Origin: Clostridium sp. C105KSO13
Lineage (GTDB): Bacteria; Bacillota; Clostridia; Lachnospirales; Lachnospiraceae
Direction of reading: 5' to 3'
NCBI RefSeq assembly: GCF_001517425.1
Contig: NZ_FBWL01000171.1
Location: forward strand, 124,001 to 188,000
Length of the DNA stretch: 64,000 nucleotides
Shown here in pieces: positions 54,838 to 62,038 of the stretch. How positions within the stretch are numbered: the first letter of the stretch is position 1; every line of letters starts with the position of its first letter. Below the pieces are notes generated by a model that was not told the DNA's origin, did not search any database, and was given only the letters and a program-made list of their open reading frames with translations. Position numbers and translations under genes: made by a program.

Positions 54838-55704
54838 ATGAAAATTTTTCAGAAAGGCTTCAACTATTCTCAGGATGGCTTTGGAAATCGGCTTGTTTAC
54901 CACTTACAGGGCTGCAATATGAGGTGTCCCTGGTGTTCCAACCCCGAGGGAATGAAGCCAGAGGGGGTGTTAATTACAGAAAAGGAGTGGCTACTGGAGG
55001 AAGTCTGTCCCCACCGTGCAATTCAAGATGGCATACTTGAGCGGGAAATATGCCAAAGCTGCCCAGAGCATGAGTGTATTACGAAACACCGGACGAAGGG
55101 AATAAGGTTGTCTTATGAAGAGATAAATATAGACACGTTGGTGGAAGCGACTGTGTCCAATTCTTTGATGTTTTATGATGGCGGAGGAGTTACTTTTACC
55201 GGGGGGGAGGCCACAGTACAATTTTCGGAACTTCTTAAGGTGCTTAAAAGGCTGCGGGCCAAGGGGATACATACTGCTGTGGAGACCAACGGGACTCATG
55301 TCCGACTGGCGGAGTGTTTTCCATATATCAGCCAGCTTATTATGGACTGTAAATTGTGTGATGATGTGAAGCACCGTCAGTTTACAGGGATCTCCAATGT
55401 TCATATTATGAAAAACATAGGGGAGGCTGCAAGGACGCATCCCTGCGTACATATTCGCGTGCCGCTGATAGGTGGCATCAATGACAGCGATGAGGACCAG
55501 AAAGAATTTTTGGAGTTCTTCAAATCTATAAGTGGAGATAATGTGACATTCGAAGTATTGCAGTATCATGAATTTGGGAAAGAGAAATGGCATCAATGTG
55601 GGTGGGAATATAAGATGACAGATGCAGCCTATGTAAGTGATCAAGGGGTCAGGCAATTCAGGCAGGCAATTGTAGAATGCGGTCTGCAATATATGAGTAC
55701 ATAA
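54838..55704 (+). CDS. Glycyl radical enzyme activase (radical SAM, PflA type)
   Basis: Uses S-adenosylmethionine and a 4Fe-4S cluster to install the glycyl radical on its partner. The start at 54838 follows GAGGAAG; 288 residues. The radical SAM motif is CNMRCPWC (spacing C-X3-C-X2-C), followed by an inserted cysteine region (VCPHRAIQDGILEREICQSC and the cysteine of HECITK) that holds extra clusters in activases of dehydratase-type enzymes. FTGGEATVQF and ETNGTH are the SAM-binding motifs. The glycyl radical enzyme lies downstream in the same transcript, so it is the likely partner. Confidence 0.94.
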   Translation: MKIFQKGFNYSQDGFGNRLVYHLQGCNMRCPWCSNPEGMKPEGVLITEKEWLLEEVCPHRAIQDGILEREICQSCPEHECITKHRTKGIRLSYEEINIDTLVEATVSNSLMFYDGGGVTFTGGEATVQFSELLKVLKRLRAKGIHTAVETNGTHVRLAECFPYISQLIMDCKLCDDVKHRQFTGISNVHIMKNIGEAARTHPCVHIRVPLIGGINDSDEDQKEFLEFFKSISGDNVTFEVLQYHEFGKEKWHQCGWEYKMTDAAYVSDQGVRQFRQAIVECGLQYMST

Positions 55705-55733
55705 AACGATATATGTCAGCAAAGTGGCGGGGA

Positions 55734-55777
55734 TTCAGGAGGGCAAGTTCGCTTTGCGGCATCTCTGCCCTCCTGAA
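55734..55777 (+). promoter_or_regulatory. Hairpin between activase and glycyl radical enzyme genes
   Basis: TTCAGGAGGGCA (55734-55745) and TGCCCTCCTGAA (55766-55777) form a perfect 12-bp stem with a 20-nt loop. No T-run follows, so it is more likely an RNA-stability or processing element than a terminator. Confidence 0.65.
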
Positions 55778-55784
55778 AAGATGA

Positions 55785-55847
55785 GAATATTCTGAAAACG
55801 GAACTCAAAAGGGACAGTCCCCCTTCAGAAAGGGACAGTCCCCCTTT
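55785..55847. repeat. Dispersed hairpin repeat, copy 2, with doubled palindrome
   Basis: Starts GAATATTCTGAAAAC like the element at 27356 and matches it at 35 of 38 positions. The palindromic part AAAGGGACAGTCCCCC occurs twice in tandem here. It occupies the space just before the glycyl radical enzyme ribosome site. Confidence 0.75.
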
Positions 55848-55862
55848 AGAAAGGATGGAATT

Positions 55863-58247
55863 ATGTTAGCAAGACTTGGATTATGGGCTTCTGAAATTAC
55901 CGTTTTGGCGAAAGAGAGGTTTCAGGAAGAACGTAGTATTGACCACCTGGAGGGGTGGTTTCTGGCAAAAGAGATTATGAGGCGCTGCGATGAGGAGTTT
56001 CAGGACGAACCGGATTCTCTCCGCATTGCAAAGACGCTGAAGGAGACTGTGAAAGCGCTTCCTCTGTGGATCAGTGATTATCATTTGTTCGCAGGAACAC
56101 AGGATGATTCTTTTGCGCGTTCCTACGCGCTGATTAACCCCGCTTTTACCGTGGACTCTTTCTGCGGATATTGTGATCCGGTGGCGGTATTTGAGGACAT
56201 TGATCCCATAGGGGATATTACACAGGAAAGAATTGACGATTTGAAAGAGTACAATAATCACACGGCATTTTCGGACGCACTGCGCCGGGCATATGACCTT
56301 GCAGGGGACAGTACAAGTGAGGCTATCTTTTTTATTGAACAGGTAACAGGACATCTGGTTCCCGACGTGCGGCCCTTACTGAAATATGGAGTACAGGGTG
56401 TCAAGGATGAAATACATCGAAATAGGGAAAAGGAAAATGACGAAGAGAAGAAAGTCTATTTCCTGGCCATGGATACTGCATTGGATGCAGTACTGATTTT
56501 GGCCGAAAGGTACGCTAAACTGGCCCATGAAAAGTATGAAGCAGCAGAAGAGAAAGATAAGCCGCGGTATGCGTTGATGGAAGAAACTCTGAGAAAGGTT
56601 CCGGAAAAAGGGGCGGAGAACCTATACGAGGCCATCCAGTCCTTTATTTTAATCTGGCAGACTATGTGTCTGGAGCAGACGCCTAATCCATTTGCCTTTT
56701 CGGTGGGAAACGCGGACAGAATATTTGAGCCATACCGTGCAATGGAAGAGACAGACCGTGAGATAGCAGCGGCACTGTTCAAACATTTGCTCGTTTTCTT
56801 CAATGTAGCTGATAGAAGCTGGGCAATTTCCCAGAACCTTATTGTAGGTGGAAAATCAAACACGGGGGAAGATCTGACGAATCCGACGTCTTATGCTCTT
56901 TTGGATGCTTATTTTGATATGAATCTTCCTCAGCCCATACTTTCCGTAAAACTTCACAAAAACACACCGCAGGAATTGTATGAAAGCCTGGGAAGATTTT
57001 TCTTTACACCCGGTTGTCTGACACCGTCACTTTTTAATGACGATTCTGTTTTCCCGGTACTGCAGAGCATGAGTGGCATAAGTGCTGAAGATTTGGAGGA
57101 CTATTCTGTGGCAGGCTGTCAGGAACCGCTGATTATGGGAAAAGACAATGGGAATACAACAAACAGCTGGCTGAATCTGGGGAAAGTGCTTGAACTATCT
57201 TTAAACGGAGGGATATCCACCATTACTGGAAAAAAACTGGGCAAGAGCGATGAAGAGCTGGGGTATGCAGATAAGAAGTCGATACTTGAGAATATCAGAA
57301 AAACATTTTATCAAAATCTGAACGAATATCTGGATAAAATGATTGCCTGTGCAAATGCAGCATCTGAGGCAGTTGGCCTTCTTCAGGTTCCATTTTTGTC
57401 TGCCATGATGGGGGGAGTTAAAAGCGGTATTGACGCAAGAGACACAAAGAAACAGGGGACGAAATATAACGGAAGCGGCTGCTTAATTCATGGGTTGTCT
57501 GTAGTTGCGGATTCTTTTATAGCAATTGACACCTTGTTAAAGGAACGCCCCCAGGATGCTGACAGGCTGATAGCTGCACTTAGCACAAATTTTAAAAACG
57601 ATCCTGCAATGCAGCAGTACCTTATGACAGCACCAAAGTTTGGAAATCATATAGCAGTGGTAGATGAAGAAGCTGCGGAGATTGCAAACAAAGTCAGCGA
57701 CATGGTTGCGTCCAGAAAGAATTATCTGGGCAATCCATTTAGACCTGATTGGTCCACACCTTCCACCCATCTTTTGTATGGATACTGGGTCGGGGCCACA
57801 CCGGACGGGAGAAAAGCAAGGGAACAACTGGGCTATGGCGTAGACCCGCTGTACGGAGAGGCTCACCAGGGACTGGGCTTTAGAATGTTGTCCAATATGA
57901 AGCTGCCTTTTGAAAAGATGAATGGAGGATATGCATCTCATTTGGGAATCAATCCAAACTATTTTAAATCATCTGAATTTGAAAGCAAGGGTCTTGAGTT
58001 TCGTGATAAGATTGTGGTGCCACTTTTCTACAACCCACAGGAAAAAGGAGTATCTCCGTTTTACTTATACGTGAATGTGGCCACCCCTGAGATGTTGAGG
58101 AAAGTCCTTACAAATCCCAAAAGATATGCCCCCAGTGGAGTGTATATTGTGAGAATTCACGGGACATTCGTTAACTTCCTGGATTTATCACAGGATATTC
58201 AGGAGGACATTATTAAAAGGCTGGACCCGGCGTCTGCAAGTATGTGA
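55863..58247 (+). CDS. Glycyl radical enzyme, eliminase-like, uncharacterised
   Basis: A 794-residue anaerobic radical enzyme. The active-site Cys419 lies in VAGCQEPL; the Cys-X-Glu-Pro form is shared with dehydratases and C-O/C-S/C-N lyases, not pyruvate formate-lyase (Cys-Cys). The C-terminal glycyl loop reads VRIHGTFVNFLDL with Gly767 at the radical position; the usual loop is Arg-Val-Ser/Ala/Cys-Gly-Tyr, so His replaces the small residue and Thr replaces Tyr. Length and domain order are normal (PFL domain to about 670, glycyl domain after). Substrate unknown; the adjacent sugar kinase suggests a polyol, anhydrosugar or sugar phosphate. AAAGGATGG precedes the ATG. Confidence 0.88.
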   Translation: MLARLGLWASEITVLAKERFQEERSIDHLEGWFLAKEIMRRCDEEFQDEPDSLRIAKTLKETVKALPLWISDYHLFAGTQDDSFARSYALINPAFTVDSFCGYCDPVAVFEDIDPIGDITQERIDDLKEYNNHTAFSDALRRAYDLAGDSTSEAIFFIEQVTGHLVPDVRPLLKYGVQGVKDEIHRNREKENDEEKKVYFLAMDTALDAVLILAERYAKLAHEKYEAAEEKDKPRYALMEETLRKVPEKGAENLYEAIQSFILIWQTMCLEQTPNPFAFSVGNADRIFEPYRAMEETDREIAAALFKHLLVFFNVADRSWAISQNLIVGGKSNTGEDLTNPTSYALLDAYFDMNLPQPILSVKLHKNTPQELYESLGRFFFTPGCLTPSLFNDDSVFPVLQSMSGISAEDLEDYSVAGCQEPLIMGKDNGNTTNSWLNLGKVLELSLNGGISTITGKKLGKSDEELGYADKKSILENIRKTFYQNLNEYLDKMIACANAASEAVGLLQVPFLSAMMGGVKSGIDARDTKKQGTKYNGSGCLIHGLSVVADSFIAIDTLLKERPQDADRLIAALSTNFKNDPAMQQYLMTAPKFGNHIAVVDEEAAEIANKVSDMVASRKNYLGNPFRPDWSTPSTHLLYGYWVGATPDGRKAREQLGYGVDPLYGEAHQGLGFRMLSNMKLPFEKMNGGYASHLGINPNYFKSSEFESKGLEFRDKIVVPLFYNPQEKGVSPFYLYVNVATPEMLRKVLTNPKRYAPSGVYIVRIHGTFVNFLDLSQDIQEDIIKRLDPASASM

Positions 58248-58261
58248 GAAGGAGAGAAAAG

Positions 58262-59767
58262 ATGCAGTATTATATCGGAATAGACCTTGGAACCTCCAGC
58301 GTGAAATCCCTTCTGATGAGAGAAGACGGCGAGATTATAGATATCGCGCAGGAAGGGTACGACATCATAAAGCCCCAACAGCAATATGCCCAGCAGGATA
58401 TGAACCTGCTCTGTCAGGCCGCCGAGAGAACAATACAGGCGATTTTGGTGAAACATTCCGGGATAAAGGAAAATATACGGGGAATCGGTTATTCCGGGCA
58501 GATGCATGGACTGGTAATGATTGATAAAAACAGAAATCTTATCAGGGATGCGATTATATGGGCTGATCAGCGATCCGGAGAAGAAATCAGGGATATTTAT
58601 TCAGTGATACCGGAAGAAGAGTACAAAGAAGTAGTACTGAATTCATTAAGCACCGGTTTTTTAATCACTTCCCTTATGTGGGTAAAAAAGCATGAGCCGA
58701 AAATTTATGCAAAAATTTTTAAAGTTATGCTTCCAAAAGACTACCTTCGCTATAAGATGTGTGGGGAACTGGGAACAGATATGTCCGACGCTTCCAGCGC
58801 AGTCATTTTTGACACAAAAAACAGGCAGTGGGCCTGGAAGTTTATCGAAAGACTGGGGATTAAAAGAGAGTTCTTTGTTCCTTGTCATGAGGCTTATGAA
58901 ATTGCCGGAGAAGTAACGCAAGAATGTGAAAGAAATACAGGCTTAAAGGCAGGTACAAAGCTTGTATACGGAGGTGGCGACAGTCTGATGCAGGGGATAG
59001 GAAACGGAATTATATCTCCTGGGACCCTTTCTGCTAACATCGGCACTTCCAGCCAGCTTTCCTGCACCATTCCACAACCTTTACATGACAGCCTGTACCG
59101 GACGAATACCTTCTGTCATGTGCGGGAGGACAGATGGATGCTTATGGGGGCTAATTTAAGCGGCGGGGTGGCACTCAAATGGCTGATGAAAAACATCCTG
59201 GATATGCAGTCCTATGATGAGATGACGGCACTGGCAGAAAAAGTTCCCGCCGGCAGCAGCGGACTCCTTTTCCTGCCCTACTTAAGCGGGGAGCGGACAC
59301 CCTATAATAATCCCGATGCAAAAGGTATTTATCTGGGGCTGACACTGAAACACACCAGGGCAGAGATGATTCGGAGCACCATGGAGGGAATTATTTTTGG
59401 AATGAAAAATTCTCTGGAGATTTTTCGGGACATGGGGATAGAGTTCCAGCGTATTTTTGCCTCAGGCGGTGGAGCGAGAGGAAGATTGTTCCGCCAGATA
59501 CAGGCAGATATGTTTGGCAAAGAAATCTATACAAGCATAGGAAAAGAACAGGCATGTGTGGGTGCAGCTATTACAGCAGCCGTAGGAACAGGAGGGTATG
59601 CCTCCTATGAAGAAGCGTGTGACAGGATTGTCTGCCTCAGCAAAGATACAGTAATACCTGATTTGGAAAACCAGAAAATATACCAGGAAAGATATGAAGT
59701 TTATAAGGAATTGTATCCCAGGAATAAGGAGCTGTTCGATTGCAGTATTCACCGTGAAGGATTATAA
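58262..59767 (+). CDS. FGGY-family carbohydrate kinase (xylulokinase-like)
   Basis: Phosphorylates a sugar or polyol with ATP. The start at 58262 follows GGAGAG; an earlier GTG at 58244 would overlap the preceding stop. The 501 residues show the ATPase motif YYIGIDLGTSSVKSLLM, substrate-region GYSGQMHGLV with IIWADQRS (as in XylB), YGGGDSLMQGIG, and the late FASGGGARG. XylB-like proteins include several kinases of other ketoses, so xylulose is only one option, and no xylose isomerase is nearby. It is 14 bp after the glycyl radical enzyme and clearly part of its operon. Confidence 0.92.
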   Translation: MQYYIGIDLGTSSVKSLLMREDGEIIDIAQEGYDIIKPQQQYAQQDMNLLCQAAERTIQAILVKHSGIKENIRGIGYSGQMHGLVMIDKNRNLIRDAIIWADQRSGEEIRDIYSVIPEEEYKEVVLNSLSTGFLITSLMWVKKHEPKIYAKIFKVMLPKDYLRYKMCGELGTDMSDASSAVIFDTKNRQWAWKFIERLGIKREFFVPCHEAYEIAGEVTQECERNTGLKAGTKLVYGGGDSLMQGIGNGIISPGTLSANIGTSSQLSCTIPQPLHDSLYRTNTFCHVREDRWMLMGANLSGGVALKWLMKNILDMQSYDEMTALAEKVPAGSSGLLFLPYLSGERTPYNNPDAKGIYLGLTLKHTRAEMIRSTMEGIIFGMKNSLEIFRDMGIEFQRIFASGGGARGRLFRQIQADMFGKEIYTSIGKEQACVGAAITAAVGTGGYASYEEACDRIVCLSKDTVIPDLENQKIYQERYEVYKELYPRNKELFDCSIHREGL

Positions 59768-59775
59768 TAATATTT

Positions 59776-60789
59776 ATGGGCGAAGAAAATTTATATATTA
59801 ATGTTAAAAACCGGATATGTGAAGCCATTTTTAATGGCACATATAAAGAAGGAGAAAAGATACCAGCTGAACGTAATCTGGCGGAAGAGCTGGATGTGAG
59901 CCGGGTAACTCTTCGTAAGGCACTGGAGCTTTTAGAAGAAGACAACCTGATTGTAAGAGAAGTGGGCAGTGGAACGAGAATTTGCTTTCACAATTACGGA
60001 ACTGCCTGTAATATGGATATGATCGTACTGATTGCCCCGGCTAAAAACCCGTTTTTTTCAGACTTTATTGCTCATTTTCAGCGGTATGCACAACGGGAGG
60101 GGTCTATGGTCCTCTATGTAGAACCCCCCCCCAGGGAAACTCTGGAAAACTGTCTGTACCGGCTTTATAAGAGAGGACTTCAGAATGTGGCAGTGTGGCT
60201 GGAGGATTTGCCGGTGGATATAGAGAAGCTGAAAAGACTCAGGGCGATGGGTATGAATATGGTATTTTTCGACACAGATAAAGGACTTCCTTATGCAGAC
60301 TGTGTGGCCTTGGATAATGATAGAGCGATTTGTGAAATTTATGAGAAATTAAGAGAGATGGGGTACACGGATATCGGGTATGCAGGCTGGGATCGAAGTG
60401 ATATCTACAGTATCCGGGGGCGCGAAAGGGCTTACTTGAAGATAGCAGGAGCAAAAGAGATATTTCTCAGGCTTCCCTGGAAATGCCGGAACAGCAGCAG
60501 TGATTTTGTATTGAACCGTTTGAAAGCTTCCAAGGAAAGACTCCCACAGGCGATTATCTGTGGTGACAGAGAAAGTGGTGTGGCGGTATCGAAAGCGGCC
60601 GGCCGGCTGAAACTGCAGATGCAGATAGCATCCATAGATGATTTCCGAGAAGCCAAAAGAAGGCATGTGGTTACGTATGTCCAGAATCTGAAAGAAAGCG
60701 TGAGCCAGATTTATGAATGTCTGCAGGAGCAGAATCAAAAGGGAGAGAGCTGGGTATCAGATGTTTATTTAATAAAAGGAAGTTTGTAA
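59776..60789 (+). CDS. GntR-family regulator with LacI-like ligand domain
   Basis: A 337-residue repressor or activator of AraR-like architecture: a GntR winged helix at residues 1-70 (EGEKIPAERNLAEELDVSRV ... VGSGTRI), then a periplasmic-binding-protein-like effector domain (DMIVLIAPAKNPFFSDFIAH, MGYTDIGYAG, PQAIICGDRESGVAV). Such proteins sense sugars or sugar phosphates. The gene starts 8 bp after the kinase without a strong ribosome site, so translation is probably coupled. It probably acts at the palindrome 54764-54800 and controls its own operon. Confidence 0.9.
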   Translation: MGEENLYINVKNRICEAIFNGTYKEGEKIPAERNLAEELDVSRVTLRKALELLEEDNLIVREVGSGTRICFHNYGTACNMDMIVLIAPAKNPFFSDFIAHFQRYAQREGSMVLYVEPPPRETLENCLYRLYKRGLQNVAVWLEDLPVDIEKLKRLRAMGMNMVFFDTDKGLPYADCVALDNDRAICEIYEKLREMGYTDIGYAGWDRSDIYSIRGRERAYLKIAGAKEIFLRLPWKCRNSSSDFVLNRLKASKERLPQAIICGDRESGVAVSKAAGRLKLQMQIASIDDFREAKRRHVVTYVQNLKESVSQIYECLQEQNQKGESWVSDVYLIKGSL

Positions 60790-60858
60790 CTAGCTTCATC
60801 TTACTTTGGCTAAGTACCGGATAGTTACGGGAATGTAAAGAATGGGAGGATATAAGAG

Positions 60859-61878
60859 ATGGAATACAGTGAAGTGATTAAAAATGCGAGAGGATGCATC
60901 GGGCCTTACTGCAAGGCGTGCAATGTTTGTGACGGAGTTGTATGTAAGAATACAATGCCCGGGCCGGGAGCAAAAGGCACCGGAGATCTGGCCATAAGAA
61001 ACTATCGCAAATGGCAGGAGGTGCGTGTCAATATGGACACTCTCTGCGAGCAAAAGCCGATACAGACGGAAATCGAACTTTTTGGAAATACCTTTGATTA
61101 TCCGTTTTTTGCGGGGCCGGTAGGAGCAATAAAGCTGCACTACGGAGATAAATATGAGGAGCAGGAGTATAACGATATTCTTGTTTCGGCCTGTTCAGAA
61201 AATGGAATTGCCGCATTTACAGGTGACGGGACGAATCCTGTTGTTATGACAGAGGCCACAAAGGCAATTCACAATGCAGGCGGTATAGGGATTCCCACTG
61301 TAAAGCCCTGGGATCTGGAAACGATTCGGGAGAAGATGGAACTGGTAAAGAAATCAGGCGCATTTGCTGTGGCGATGGATATCGATGCAGCCGGACTGCC
61401 GTTTCTTAAAAACTTAAATCCACCGGCCGGAAGTAAATCTGTGAAAGAATTAAAAGAAATCGTAAAGATGGCAGAGATTCCATTTATTCTCAAAGGAATC
61501 ATGACCCCGAAAGCAGCACACAAGGCAAAAGAAGCAGGAGTTCAGGGGATTGTCGTGTCAAATCACGGAGGACGTGTGCTCGACCAGTGCCCGTCAACGG
61601 CGGAGGCTCTACCCTCCATTGTGGAGACTGTGGGCAGTGAGATGAAAATATTTGTGGACGGCGGAATTCGCTCAGGAGTTGATCTGTTTAAAGCTTTGGC
61701 GTTGGGAGCTGACGGAGTTCTGATTGCCCGGCCTTTTGTGACGGCAGTATACGGAGGAGCAGCTGAAGGAGTTGCTGCGTACATAGAAAAAATAGGATCG
61801 GAACTGAAAGATACCATGGCAATGTGCGGTGCATTTTCTATTTCTGAGATTCAAAAAAGTATGATTTGGAAATGTTAA
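60859..61878 (+). CDS. FMN-dependent alpha-hydroxy-acid oxidase family protein with N-terminal Cys cluster
   Basis: A 339-residue TIM-barrel flavoprotein related to lactate and glycolate oxidases/dehydrogenases and type 2 IPP isomerase. The active-site segment VVSNHGGRVLDQ carries the family His-Gly-Gly-Arg, and VDGGIRSGVDLFKALALGAD is the FMN phosphate loop. The N-terminus adds five cysteines (13, 18, 21, 24 and 29, in CIGPYCKACNVCDGVVC), which could hold a cluster or a metal and are not usual in LldD. GGGAGG precedes the ATG. It is 69 bp after the regulator on the same strand, so co-transcription is likely but less certain. Confidence 0.85.
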   Translation: MEYSEVIKNARGCIGPYCKACNVCDGVVCKNTMPGPGAKGTGDLAIRNYRKWQEVRVNMDTLCEQKPIQTEIELFGNTFDYPFFAGPVGAIKLHYGDKYEEQEYNDILVSACSENGIAAFTGDGTNPVVMTEATKAIHNAGGIGIPTVKPWDLETIREKMELVKKSGAFAVAMDIDAAGLPFLKNLNPPAGSKSVKELKEIVKMAEIPFILKGIMTPKAAHKAKEAGVQGIVVSNHGGRVLDQCPSTAEALPSIVETVGSEMKIFVDGGIRSGVDLFKALALGADGVLIARPFVTAVYGGAAEGVAAYIEKIGSELKDTMAMCGAFSISEIQKSMIWKC

Positions 61879-61924
61879 AAGATTTCTTCAAAAATCCATG
61901 TCCTTTTTTGTGAAAGATTCAATA

Positions 61925-61953
61925 TTGACTCTGTATTCGATTGAGTGTTAATA
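61925..61953 (+). promoter_or_regulatory. Putative nrdD promoter
   Basis: TTGACT (61925-61930), a 17-bp spacer and TTAATA (61948-61953), upstream of the NrdR-like boxes. Confidence 0.5.
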
Positions 61954-61962
61954 TTAGTAATA

Positions 61963-62009
61963 ACACATTATATAGTTGGATATAAAAAGATAAGCACTAA
62001 ATGTAGAAT
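61963..62009. promoter_or_regulatory. Tandem NrdR-like boxes
   Basis: ACACATTATATAGTTG (61963-61978) matches the ACACWATATATWGTGT-type box at about 13 of 16 positions. A weaker second site, GCACTAAATGTAGAAT (61994-62009), begins exactly 31 bp later, the usual spacing of paired NrdR boxes. They lie between the promoter and nrdD, fitting repression by NrdR. Confidence 0.5.
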
Positions 62010-62038
62010 AAATCAATGTATGAAAAGGAGCGGGGCTT

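Noticed and set aside
54991-55722. 243-residue open frame opposite the activase
   Set aside because: It is antisense to a radical SAM protein with an intact CX3CX2C motif and has no recognisable protein features.
55863-58247. Assignment of the glycyl radical enzyme as pyruvate formate-lyase
   Set aside because: PFL has adjacent Cys-Cys at the active site; here a single Cys occurs in GCQEP, and the context is a sugar kinase rather than formate metabolism.
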